From NCBI GenBank assembly GCA_022495995.1, contig JAFEMH010000167.1, forward strand, positions 806,001-870,000: a stretch of DNA of 64,000 nucleotides, read 5' to 3'. A model generated the notes under the pieces. That model was given only the letters and a program-made list of their open reading frames with translations, did no database searches and was not told the origin of the DNA. Origin of the DNA: Adenophora triphylla var. japonica (taxonomy: Eukaryota; Streptophyta; Magnoliopsida; Asterales; Campanulaceae). Positions 22,197-33,613 of the stretch are shown piece after piece. Made by a program: the position numbers and the translations under genes. Position 1 is the first letter of the stretch. Each line of letters begins with the position of its first letter.

Positions 22197-23880
22197 ATGT
22201 CTGCACCCACCAATGTGTCCACCGCCGGCAAAGGTCCCACCGTTGTTCCCACATCAGGAGGTAGAACCGGCTTGTTACCACCGCCTCCTCAGACCGGATC
22301 TCAGCCAACTCAACCTACGAAGACTCCACAAAAGGGGGCGACCTCTTCCAATGCAGATGCTGACATCCGGAGTATCCTAACCAGGTTGAATCAAAGGTTG
22401 GACCAGCAAGATAACAATTCGAAGGTGTTGACCAATTCCATGATTAAGATGCGAAAGACCAACAACTCATAGCATCTCGGCTTGAAAACATATCACCACT
22501 GCGCGCAAGGTTTCTCAACTTTGACAACTCCTGGAGGATCTACATTTCAGAATGAATTCATTCCAATGGGCAATCCTCCTCCGCGCGACATCTTTCATGA
22601 TGTCAACATCTTTGCCGGGGACACCCCTTTGACACCATCTTCTGCAGGATTCACTCCATTCATCCCATTTATAGACAGACCTGTCACGACTACTACGGAC
22701 AACTCTGGTTTGCTTAATAATCTTTTCAATAATGATAATTTCAATCGTATTCCTATGGGTGACCCTTTTGCAGAAACCCACTAGCTAAACAGATGCAGGA
22801 TCTCAGAGAATTAGTAATGAACGTGCAGTGTGACTCCTCCAATTCAACCGATTACGCAGAAGCTGCTACAATCAGTCTCGGTTTGTCCCAGCAATTGCAA
22901 ATGTCGACATACCGAAGCGCTTCAAGTACCATCTATGAAGTTGTACGACGGCACCACGGACCCAAAGGAGCACGTGGCACACTATCAAGAAAAGATGGAC
23001 ATAATCCATATTCCACTTCAATTCCGGGAGGCTTGCTTATGCAGGGGATTTGGATCCACCTTATCTGGACCAGCTCTCAAATGGTTGATTAGGCAACCCC
23101 TAGGTTCAATTGGTCCATACGCCCGGCTCATCAACATGTTCTATAACCAATTCTCATGGATGACAATTTGAAAGGTTGACAAGTGACCTTTACAATGTAA
23201 CTCAGGCCTAATGAAACCCTAAAGGATTACGTCCACCGGTTCAATAAAGAGGTCGGAAATTCCCAATCTTGACATGTCGACCCTACGTAAGCATTCAAAA
23301 TGGGGTTGAAGAAAGATTCGCAGATTACCAAGATTTGGTAATGACTCCTTGTAAGCGGCCGGAGGAAGTCGGAGCAGGGCATTGAGATTCATAAGACTGG
23401 AGGAAGATGAGCTGCGAAGATCAAAGTCATCATCCAAGACGTCGACATATGACCATCCCGATAGAAAGACTGAATCGTCCCATCGCAGAAACAACCGTCC
23501 CAATCCTTATCCGAGAATTGACACTAGCAAAATTAATTCAATAGACGGTGAGGATGAAGATAATGATAATGTGCCTAACATTTCTGATTATTGTTTTTCC
23601 GTTGATATTTCAGGTGTACTTTGCGCAATGGGCAACCTGGGAGACAAAGCCAGATGGCCAAAGAAAACGGACAAAACCACAGGATGGCGTGACAAATCAA
23701 AATGGTGTGCTTACCATGAAGACTTTGGGCATGTTACTGAAGATGCATCGCGTTAAGAAAGGAGATCAGTTACTTGCTCTCGAAAGGACATCTTAAGGAG
23801 CTGTTGGGATCCAGAAAGAAGAAAGCTGAAAGTACAGAAGCTCCTCATGAAGCTGAAAGACCAGTTTCTCCCAGGCATCA
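22197..23880 (+). pseudogene. gag: B gag with zinc knuckle
   Basis: ATG 22197 (MSAPTNVSTAGKGP). The proline-rich N-terminus LLPPPPQTGSQPTQPTK resembles A. Core blocks are recoverable only by changing frame: QVPSMKLYDGTTDPKEHVAH, YQEKMDIIHIPLQFREAC and LRFIRLEEDELRR. The knuckle is KWCAYHEDFGHVTED followed by a lost base before the final Cys. At least eight frame changes or stops occur in 1.6 kb (for example near 22470, 22783, 23080, 23170, 23290, 23750). The same blocks in A confirm the identity. Confidence 0.85.
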
Positions 23881-24480
23881 ACAAAGGTGATCAACTTCAT
23901 TAGTGGAGGCTCGAAATATGTGGAACATCCTATTCTGCCGCAAAACGACATGCTAAGGAGTCAAAAGATGAAAAGCCAGGAGAGAGGCCAGGGATGTCGA
24001 TACCTTGCCCAGACAATTGTCTTTGATGAAAGTGATCGTGATAACTTGCCGGAACCCCATCATGACGGTCTGGTCATTTCCTTGCAGATCGCTAACTGTA
24101 CCATACGACGTATTCTCGGTAGATGGGGCAGCTCCGTCAATCTTATTATGTTGGGTACCCTTAAAGAAATGAACATCCCGGAATCGGAGATTGTCAAAAA
24201 ATCTTCAGCTTTGGTAGGCTTCAGTGGCGAAGTCAAAGAAACAGTGGGGGAGATAAAGCTTCCAATATACTCAAAGGGCCTCAACACCGTGGAACGGTTT
24301 TGTGTAATTGATTGCGCAACATCTTACAATGTAATTCTTGGAAGACCGAGTGGATTCATTGGAATGAAGGCCGTACCCTCCACTTACCATCAATGTGTGA
24401 AGTTTCCAACACCTTGGGGTGTCGCTAAGATTTACAAGTGATCAACAGGTGGCCAAGGAATGTTACAAAACTTCAATGAA
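23881..24480 (+). pseudogene. pol: B protease
   Basis: VFDESDRDNLPEPHHDGLVI and SLQIANCTIRRILG precede the active site. The sequence there reads GRWGSSVNLIML: one extra base before and one missing base after the D-G-G of A scramble the catalytic residues while keeping the flanks in frame. B keeps the segment deleted in A (GEIKLPIYSKGLNTVERF), then CVIDCATSYNVILGRPS and STYHQCVKFPTPWG. Confidence 0.86.
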
Positions 24481-26010
24481 GGCGTCTACATCTCCAAAAC
24501 AAGCATAGCAATTACCGAAGAAAGTACGTGAAGTCCTGGAAGCTAAGGAGGATGATGTGAAAGAAGTATTGTTAGATCCTTCCAACCCGACATCAAAGTA
24601 CTTATTGGCACCTTGACATATCGTCGATATAGAGGAGAAGCTTGTGAACCTATTAAGAAGCGGAATAAAAAGTTTCGCTTGGAAACATGATGACATGACC
24701 GGCATTAGCAAAGATGTCATCACTCACAAACTTAACATAGATCCCATCTTCAAACCAGTGCACCGAAACGTAGAAAGTTTGCGAAACCAGAAATCGAGAT
24801 CATCAAGGAGGAGGTAGAGCGCTTACTCAAAGCCAACATGATACGAGAGGTCGATTATCCAAGATGGTTGGCAAATGTGGTTGTGGTAGAGAAGAGAAAC
24901 GGGAAATGGCGAGTTTGCGTCGACTTCACCGACTTAAATAAGGCCTGCCCAAAAGATCCTTTCCTTTGCCGCACATAGATTCATTAGTTGATGCCACCTC
25001 AGGTCACGAACTCCTCACATTCATGGACGCGTCCTCGGGATTTCAACAAATTCAGATGGAACCATCGACCAAGAAGACACCGCCTTCATAACCCCTCGTG
25101 TATTTATTGTTATATTGCCATGCCTTTTGGACTAAAAATGCAGGTGCAACGTATCAAAGGCTCGTCAACAAGATGTTTAAGGATCAGATTGGGGACACAA
25201 TGGAGGTATACATCGGCGACGACATGGTTGTTAAGTCTAAGAAGGCCGAGGACCACATTAGCAATCTCTCTCAAGCCTTTGACATCTTGGATTGTTTCAA
25301 TATGAAACTTAATCCAGCCTAAATGCAACTTCGGAATGAAAGCCGGCAAGTTTTTGGGCTATATGGTCACTAAAAGAGGCATTGAAGCCGCCCAGAACAA
25401 ATACGCGCGCCATTCTCAACCCGTCATCACCTCAATCTGTCAAGGACGTCCAAAGACTAACAGGAAAAATTGCCGCACTCACTAGATTCATTTCAAAATC
25501 CTCGACCGATGCAAACCTTTCTACGACATCTTAAGAAAGAACAAAAAGTTTCAATGGGAGGACCAACATGAAAAAGCTTTTCAGAACTCAAAACTTACTT
25601 GTCGACACCTCCCTTATTGGCCAAACCTCGAATAGAAGAACATCTTTACATCTACCTAGCAGTATCCGAAGGCGCTGTAAGTGCAGATCTTGATAACAGA
25701 ACGAGATGGCAATCAGCAACCCATCTACTATATAAGTAAGACACTCTTAGATGCCGAGACCAGGTATTCTCATTTACAAAAATTAATTTTAGCTTTGATA
25801 ATCGCTTCTGTTAAATTAAGGCACTATTTTGAAACACATACTATTATTGTACGCACTAACTATCCTATTAAGAATGTCATGAGAAAACCAGAGATGTCGA
25901 GGTCGAATGGCGAAATGGTCTGCATGATTAAGCACATACGACATCAAGTACGAGCCTAGAACTGCGATAAAATCTCAAGCCCTGGCAGATTTTGTGGCTG
26001 ATTTCAGCCC
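24481..26010 (+). pseudogene. pol: B reverse transcriptase and first RNase H
   Basis: RT blocks match A (KANMIREVDYPRWLANVVVV, VCVDFTDLNKACPKDP, RVYLLLYCHAF in a shifted frame, GATYQRLVNKMFKDQIGDT). The catalytic motif reads YIGDDMVVKSKK, with three extra bases giving a Gly before the Asp pair, unlike YIDD in A. Frame breaks occur near 24960, 25070, 25100, 25320, 25390, 25505 and 25590. The RNase H part includes PIYYISKTLLDAETRYSHLQ, LRHYFETHTIIVRTNYPIK and KNVMRKPEMS. Confidence 0.88.
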
Positions 26011-26510
26011 AACCCTACAACAAGAGGTGGAATTGGAAGTACAAAGAACTTCAAGATGATGACATTCTAAAAATTTGGACTCTCTACACGGACGGTGCTT
26101 CCAACATGAGAGGTACAGGTCTTGGAGTTGTACTAAAATCGCCACAAGGGGACATAATACCACAATCTATCGATTGCGGCTTCAAGGCTACCAACAATGA
26201 AGCAGAGTACGAGGCACTTATCGCAGGTTTAACACCAAGACTTAGATGTCAAGCATATCCGGGTGTTCATGGATTCATTACTAATTGTTAATCACTACAA
26301 TGGGTCCTACGTCGCGAAAAATGCTAAAATGACGACATATTTGGAAATTGTAAAAATTATTTCGGCCAAATTCAAAACATTTTCCTTGGAACAAATCCCG
26401 CGAGAAGAAAATTCTCAAGCCGATGCTTTGGCAAATTTGGGTTCGGCCTTCAAAAGCTTCTCACAAACCAATATCCCAATCGTGCATGTTGACATCCCAA
26501 AGAATTGACA
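26011..26510 (+). pseudogene. pol: B second, archaeal-like RNase H
   Basis: IWTLYTDGASNMRGTGLGVV and TNNEAEYEALIAGL match A. A shift near 26240 breaks the next block, which resumes as DSLLIVNHYNGS and then REENSQADALANLGSAFKS. All four catalytic positions can be read across the two frames. Confidence 0.86.
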
Positions 26511-27802
26511 ATCTCGAGATGTTCGTCCTAGATGTTGACATACCTTCCTCTCCTGCATCAACCTCTTGGACAGCCCCTATTATCAAGTATCTCTTAGATG
26601 ATACGATCCCAGCTTGAGGAGAAGAATGCGAGAGCCTTCAGGGTAAGAGTATCTAAATATGTACTTATTGATAATCTCTTGTTTAGAAAATCTGCCGCAG
26701 TCACTACTTAAGGTGTCTAGAAGCGAGATAGAGCCCATCGGAGTTCTCAAGGAGCTGCATGAAGGAGATTGTGGAAATCATACCGGGGGCAGAAGTTTAC
26801 ATACTAAAGCTCTAAGGTTGGGCTATTTACTGGCCCACAATGAGAAAAGACGCCATTGACTACTCAAAGAAATGCGATTCTGCCGCCGACATGGGGACAT
26901 CCCTGCACCGGCCAGAATTGCTACATCCTATCCTGTCACCTTGGCCGTTTATGGTTTGGGGAATGGACATTGTAGGAAAACTTCCCAGAGCACCAGGGGG
27001 ACGAGTATTTCTTTTGGCCATGACAGACTACTTTTCTAAGTGGGTAGAGGCTGAGGCATATGTGCAAGTTCGTGATAAAGAAGTAATATCTTTTATCAAA
27101 AGGAACATATTTAGTCGATTTGGAATTCCATCAGAAATAATTTGTGACAACGGCTCTCAGTTCATCGGAAGAGGACCCAAGATTTCTTGACAGCTTGGGG
27201 TGTTAAGATGGTAACGTCTTCGCCTGTTCACCCTCAAGCCAATGGACGAGCAGAGTCTAGCAACAAAATAATAATCAGCAACTTAAAAAAGAGACTAAAC
27301 CAGAAAAAAGGACGTTGGGCAGAAGAATTACCAATGGTCCTATGGGGGCGACAGGACGACATCTAAGAATGCTACTGGTCAAACCCCTATTCACTTGTAT
27401 TTGGAACTGAATCTGTTATTCCAGCAGAAGTCCTTGTACCTACGGCAAGATACAGCTTGCTGACATCTGAAAATAATAAAGACATCTTGATACATTCCCT
27501 GGATACTGTGGACGAGCTAAGGGATATGGCCAAAGTTCGCATGGCGGCATATCAGCAAAGGGTAGCCCGATCATACAATAAAAACGTCGGGGTCGGAAAG
27601 GTTTCAAGTAGGAGACTTAGTCCTACGAAAGGCATTCCAAAATACCAAGGAGTCCAATGCAGGCAAGCTCGCCCCAAAATGGGAGGGACCCTACTTGATA
27701 GATGCACAAGCCGGAAAAGGAGCATATCGCCTTGCAACCTTGGATGGCCAAATGATACCCCGAAGTTGGAACGCCATTCATCTCAAAAGGTATTACATTT
27801 AA
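26511..27802 (+). pseudogene. pol: B integrase
   Basis: WTAPIIKYLLDDTIPA, then a damaged H-H-C-C finger (LKELHEGDCGNHTGG ... KKCDSAAD with the last Cys pair disturbed). The core reads [19 protein letters not shown] (first Asp intact, unlike A), ICDNGSQFIG (second Asp) and, after a shift near 27178, the NGRAESSNK block. VDELRDMAKVRMAAYQQR and the end ...NAIHLKRYYI, with TAA at 27800-27802, close pol. Shifts also lie near 26600, 26700, 27350 and 27590. Confidence 0.88.
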
Positions 27803-28640
27803 ATATGACTTCCCATGAACTCATCTTTCCAGTGTATGAATCGTATTTTAATTCTTTTCTCCTATGTATCTTTTTAATTATTTACATGATAAGATGTCTC
27901 TAACATGCTTTGTGAGAGACGTCAACCTTAGTTGGCGTCCGTTTTTAACGTGTTTCTATCTTATGAGGTATTGACACATTTACATGGGGACATATCGAAA
28001 GCATGCAAAGAACAACGATTCCTCCTCGTTAGAGACTGGCCATCTCTTCTCAAGTAAAGGTACACAATCCCTTCTAAGGTTTAAAGAGTTAATTACCTCT
28101 TTCTAAAGAAGTTAGGTTACCACACCTTCGCCTGGAGCGCAAGTTATCTCACTAATTGAGGTGTGGGGTGGGTCTATATGGGTAAACTCATATAGCTTAC
28201 CCATTCCCACTCAGTTAGATGATTGATCTTAAGCATTATTCTTATGGTTATGGCATATTCGTGTCATCTAAGTATCTACGGTTTATGGCATATACGTGTC
28301 ATCTAAGTATCTACGGTTTATGACATCTACATGTCATCCTAAATACCTATTATTCTGACATACTATCATGTCACCATATGTGAAAAACATACGAAAAATT
28401 ATCCAAAAAAGAAACAAGCCTTGACGTGCTTGAAAACCATTAGACCATAACTAAACTAAAATAACCATAATGTATCCAAACCACCAAAGTAAAAGTGCGA
28501 AAGTGTTGAACCAACCCAACACTTAAAAAAGATTGTCTTTGGCCCTTAAGGACCTATTACGAACCAAACCAAAATAAAAATTGTCTTAAGGGACTCCGCC
28601 CGGATAATCATCAACAAAATACCAAAGAACCAAATTGTTT
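27803..28640 (+). other. B 3' non-coding region with direct repeats
   Basis: It contains the block shared with A (about 28030-28240). At 28245-28345 there are three roughly 35-bp direct repeats built on GTTTATGGCATATACGTGTC and ATCTAAGTATCTAC. The site in A where B inserted (CGTGT then CATCTAAGTAC) is the equivalent of this repeat. No gene is seen on the plus strand. Confidence 0.75.
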
Positions 28641-28656
28641 TTACCTTCTTTTTTGT

Positions 28657-30414
28657 TTAGGTGGCTTCTGCCGCAGGTGTTGTACCGGGTGTCACTTCTC
28701 CAACTGTTGGTGCATCCTGGACAATTGTTTCATATGGACTTGATGACACCTCGCCCTCGTCCCCCACCTCACCTGTTAACTTGGATAGATAGGCACATTC
28801 CTGTGAATATCCCGTGCACCAGCCTTTCCTTCTTGGTATTCCTTCATCATTTTCACCTTGCATTGAGAAACAGTCTTCACCGCAGCCAGTTTACAAGAAT
28901 TCCTCACCTCTCGCTATCTCCTTGTTGTGATCATCTTCACTTTTCGCCAAACTATTCACCAAGTCCTTAGCTATCTGCTCTTGTTCTCCCAATGATTTGC
29001 TTAGTTGCTCTATTATCTTCTCACATTCCTTCACTTTATTATCAGTATACCAACTTCTCCTTCTTGACCAAAGCAATATCCGCTTTGGATTTCTTCTTCA
29101 CCAATTCAACTTCTTTTGCCAACTCCTCCACGTATCCTACAGCCGAAAAATAACATCCTGATATTACTAAAAGTTATCACAACCTTTGAAACTATTAAAT
29201 ATTCAATTAATGATGGCTCACCCCACATGCCAGGCTCATAAATCTCTTCTTGAACTCCCCGCCGACGGTCCATCAACAGAGTCTCCCACCTCGATCACTT
29301 CCTCTTGGCCAGCTTTTCTTTTCCTCACCCTAGAACCAATCCCAGCGCTTTCATCAAGAATAGGACTCTTCTTAGGAGCGGGTGGAGGTTTCTTTTCGAT
29401 CTTGACAAATGGGCTCGGAAAGCAAGGCCTCGATATCCTCCAGATCAAAGTCTACCACTGAAGCTATCGGTTTGGAGACTGCATGGACATAGAGATATTG
29501 TCAATAACAAATAACACATCAAATTAATGACAGCTTATCAAAGGTAACAGGATGCCAAGCTTACCGGTAGACATTATTACGAAGTTGAAGCCTCTATATC
29601 CTCTGGGACAGTCGACGAAACTTCCAGCAAACCTTTGGGAGATCTCTTATCGAGAGGGAGATTGAAAAACTCTTCGATTTTTGCTAAAGTATCTTTTGCG
29701 AGGCGGAAATAACTCTCCCCAATCAATATCTACATGAAAGCAAAAACAATTACAATTCGGTTTGTCTCAAGAACAGGAAATCACAAGAGTAAGAATTTAA
29801 GTACCTCCTGGTTCCATTGCTTCGACATCTCATCCTTCTCACCGATTGACGTCCTATCAACAAAGAAAAACCTATTCTTCCATCCCCTATCACCGGAGGA
29901 TGTGCTTTGCTCATCAAAGGATTTCTACTGACTTCTTTCTAAATAGGTACCGTTTGGAACCAAAAAGTTGAAGATCATAGGAATGGGCAATTTCGTGGAG
30001 CCCTAAGTCTAGTCCGTTTTCTCGGTTTACTTTAAGAACAAAAGCAAATACTCGCCAAGCCATTGGCATAAGTTGAGCATAAGCCGGTTGAGTTTTTAGA
30101 AAGAACTCGGTAACCAACCGTGGGAAAGGGTAGCTAAACCCTAGCAAGAAGGGATATTCGAAGAAGCAGATCCATTTGGGAGAAACATGGTCGAGACCTA
30201 AGTTTTATGGAAAAAGGATGAAAAATTACACCACTTGGGAAACAACATTGTTGTTTTATGGTCTCTATTTGAGAATCATTAAACAAACAAGTTTCTTCAA
30301 CGCAGGTTTAGTGAGAAGATTTGCGCAAACAAAGTCGTCGAGATTAATCTCTACGGGACCTTGTCGGGATGACGCTTTCTTGGGTTTGGAAGCGGACATC
30401 CTGGTTTTACCCAT
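28657..30414 (-). pseudogene. B antisense additional gene with introns
   Basis: Opposite in strand to gag-pol. The start is ATG at 30414 or 30399 (MSASKPKKA). Exon 1 carries PKWICFFEYPFLLGFSYPF, LMPMAWRVFAFVLKVN and DRGWKNRFFFVDR, resembling the plant putative gypsy-type transposon domain (I recall Pfam Transposase_28). Intron 1 is 29804-29730 (GT...TGTAG), intron 2 29564-29479 (GTAAG...TGCAG), intron 3 29221-29137 (GTGAG...TGTAG). Exon 3 has a basic patch RVRKRKA and exon 4 a coiled-coil stretch (KECEKIIEQLSKSLGEQEQ). The end is near 28657. Several single-base losses break it. The function is unknown. Confidence 0.8.
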
Positions 30415-30710
30415 GGTTGACAAAGCAAAAAGAGAAGAATAAACAAAGGAAGAAGGTCGAGATGGAGTGATTTTACCTTGAAAGCGAACGGCGCCGTGGG
30501 CCAAAGGAGGTGAAAAGAAGATTTGAGAAGATAAGTTTTCTCAAGCGGTTAATAAAAAGGAAAAAGAATCCCTTTTCAAATTTAACACTCTCCCCAACCG
30601 TTCATTTCATCGCCACGTCTCCCAAGAACGTCCCATCGGCAGAGTAACAGTTGGGTCATTAATTCAAAAGGAAAAACATTTTGCCTCTTCGATTGCCTAC
30701 ATAGTCAAAT

Positions 30711-30726
30711 GTTTTTGGGGACAAAT
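30711..30726 (+). other. B polypurine tract
   Basis: GTTTTTGGGGACAAAT abuts the 3' LTR. A has the parallel TTTTTTGGGGATAA. Confidence 0.65.
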
Positions 30727-31332
30727 TGTTGTGGGCATTTTTTGACATGACGACATATTCGATTGATCTGCATAACGAGATGTCATTACACAGTAAGTAT
30801 TGTTTTAAATATTTACTTGTCCAATATTTCCTAATATTATTATTCTTATTTTTCAGTAATTAAGAGAGGAATGCGGAAACAACCTTCAAGCACGTTCAAC
30901 GGACCTTCAAACGGCTAGGGCGACTTGGTCTCACGGAGGTTGAAAAGATAAACCACAATGCCGAGATTGTAGGAACCATATTTGACTCTTTCTTAGTTAC
31001 TTGTATTTAAGGGGAAATGGAGACGGAAAATGACACTCATGCTCATACGCACACACTTTACACACAAACTCTTGTAATCCTCTCCATTATCTTCCGAAGT
31101 TGTAATTGTGATCATTATAGTGGAACCTTTAAGGTTGGAGACCTAACTCCCGGGGTTTTTTCCAAAGAGGTTATCACCTCCAAGGTTTTCCTCGTTAACA
31201 AATCGCGTTGTCATTGTCTCGTTTTTCATTTTCTTGTTCCATATAATCGAATTCCATAGTTCCCTCCTTATTATTCAATCCACACACTAAACATAGTTAA
31301 GATTCTACTCTATTGTTTTTTCTACCAAAACA
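30727..31332 (+). repeat. B 3' LTR (606 bp)
   Basis: Same ends as the 5' LTR and followed by target duplication CGTGT at 31333-31337. Confidence 0.96.
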
Positions 31333-31337
31333 CGTGT

Positions 31338-31693
31338 CATCTAAGTACAAACGGTTATTGACATTTACATGTCAATCTAAGTAATTGCAAAGGATTTCTA
31401 CATCCACTCGCAAGCTGTTACCATCTACGAAGAGGTTAATATATCAACCTCCTAAAAACGTTTTTCATAAAGATACTTGGGGAAAGTTTTTCCAAAACCC
31501 AAGCAAAAGTTTATCCTACAGAAAGCATAAACAGTGCTGGACCAACCCAATACTTGAAAAAACAAATTGTCTTGGCCCTTATGGGCCGATTACAAACCAA
31601 AATGTTGTCTTCGGGATGCAACCCATTTCAAACCAATGTTTTTAAGCCAATTTTTTTCAAAACCAAAAGTTTTTACCATGTTACCTTCTTCCT
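31338..31693 (+). other. A 3' region after B, non-coding
   Basis: Continues the GTGTCATCTAAGTA motif, interrupted by B, and runs to the end of the antisense gene. No gene is seen. Confidence 0.6.
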
Positions 31694-33378
31694 TCATGGG
31701 GTGGCTACTGCCGCTGATGTTGTTGCTACTCCTTCATCCAAGATATCATCACCTTTGGCTGCAGAGGATCCTTCTCCTACCTCCTCTCCCTTAGCTTCTA
31801 AAGTCTTCAAGAGGAAACGTTGTTGCTCAACATTCCACTCTGTGTGATTCCCGGCATGAAACTCCTCCATCATTTGAATCTTGATTGCAACCATGCTCTG
31901 GGCAGCGGAAGCTATCATGCTTTTCTTTAAATCCTCAATCTCATGCAGCTGTGTGTCTTGAAGGGAAGACATCCCTGTCATCAAGCTTTCCACCTCCTTC
32001 TGTAATTCTTCATTTTTCTTAGCCCCGACTTCCCTCTATTTCTTGACTTGAATAAGTTCAAGCACCAGCTTCCTATTCCTTTCCTCAAGAGCATTCATTC
32101 TTATCTTAGCAGCATCAACACCCTGCAAAAGGCCAAAAGGTAGGTCAAAACCATGGATACACTATTTCCTTTGAGACTCAGTTTTTTTTTCATAAAAAAC
32201 TTTCCACTGCTGCCCTAGCCAGCGCCTCTTCCACATCCCCTAAGCATGTTTCATCCACATTTATCACCTCCTTGGAACTTCTCTTCCTCTTCTTCACCCT
32301 GGCTCCTACAGATGGTGCCTCCATCTCTCTTTTGGGCTCCAACACCTGATTGCTTGCCTGAGTTTACCCCACGAAATCTTGAAGATCCTTAAGAGAAAAG
32401 GCAGCGGTAGACTTTGAAACTGTCAGAAGCAGTGCATTGTAAGAAGAATTCAGAATCCAAAAACACCAAGATAATGTGCACAAAGATTAAAAAGAAAACT
32501 TACCAGTAGACATTTTGGTGGAGGGTGGTATCCCTTTATCCTTAGAAATTGCTATATCTTCGTAAGGCTGGAAAGATCTTTCCCCCTCTGAGAACTCCAA
32601 TAACCTGTTCACCTTCCCAATTGTTTCAGCAGATGGAGGGAAAAGCTTAGCCCAATCGATAGCTGCAAAAACAAACAAAGAAATTACAACAGGTAAGTGC
32701 GGGAAATAAGGAAAAATTGATGTTTGAAAGAGGGATACCTTCCCTATTCCATTCAGTTGCCAAGAAATCTCCTTCCTCCAAGGAATCCTTCTCGACAAAG
32801 AAATATTTTGATTTCCAACCCCTATCACTCACAGTTACTTTCAAGAACAAGGGTTTCATTCCAGTCCTAGTCTTAAGAAGGTATCTGGTAGACCCAAAAG
32901 TTTGAAGCTCATACACAAAAGCCAACTCCTTCAAACCTATATCTAAACCGAATTCACGGTTCACCCTCAAGACACAAGAAAAGATCCTCCAAACCATGGG
33001 CATCACTTGTACAATTTCAAGGTTAGTCTTTCTAAAAAATTTGTTTATCATTGCAGGGAAAGGATAAGAAAAACCCAAAGTAAAGGGATACTCGTAAAGA
33101 CAAACCCATTTCGGAGATACGAAATCGGACCTAAGAAGAACATCGAATGATCTAAAGATAGTAGAATCTGGGAAACAGTGTCGATCCTTGAGGGATTCGA
33201 TCAGTTCATTGTTAAAAACACAGATTTCTTCATCTGGTTTCTTCAACAAACCTTCACACGAGAAACCCTCGTCCTCGTTTAAACTCAGAGGATTTTTCGT
33301 GGTTTTTACTTTTTTCGATTTCACAATTTTTTGAAAAGGCAACAGGAAGAAAAAGAGAGGGAAAGATTTTACCTTCAA
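31694..33378 (-). pseudogene. A antisense additional gene with introns
   Basis: Homologous to the antisense gene of B. Exon 1 (33378-32739) is open and contains SPKWVCLYEYPFTLGFSYPF, VMPMVWRIFSCVLRVN and DRGWKSKYFFVEK. Intron 1 is 32738-32663 (76 nt, GTATCC...TGCAG) and splits a codon; exon 2 continues IDWAKLFPPSAETIGKV. Intron 2 is 32503-32420 (84 nt, GTAAG...GACAG). In both A and B its removal gives MSTVSK. A third intron, about 32200-32123, has a weak donor. Exon 3 has a basic VKKRKR patch and exon 4 helices rich in Glu/Lys. Stops occur in exon 3 (TAA near 32362) and exon 4 (TAG near 32036). The role is unknown. Confidence 0.82.
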
Positions 33379-33599
33379 GGAAGATTCACCGCCGTGAAGA
33401 AGAACGGATGAAAGTGATGGGAAAAGGTGAAGGAGAAAGTGAAAAAAGTTTCCAATTAAAAACCCTAGATCTTGGGGTGGTTATGATAATTAAATGGAGA
33501 TTAACTCCTCAACCACCACGTAACTTCTCAAAAACTTAACCGCTGAGCTTCTAGAAAGACGTGGAAAAAACCGACCTTTTAAATTCATTTAAAAGACAG

Positions 33600-33613
33600 T
33601 TTTTTGGGGATAA
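33600..33613 (+). other. A polypurine tract
   Basis: TTTTTTGGGGATAA lies directly before the 3' LTR. Confidence 0.6.

Larger units (their letters stand above)
21525..31332 (+). mobile_element. B: Tat-like Ty3 element, youngest insertion
   Basis: LTRs 21525-22129 and 30727-31332 (TGTTGTGGG...CCAAAACA) are nearly identical except in their first 80 bases. Target duplications CGTGT lie at 21520-21524 and 31333-31337. The layout is the same as A, including an antisense gene in the 3' region. It inserted into the 3' region of A. Despite the similar LTRs, its coding region carries many single-base gains and losses. Confidence 0.96.
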
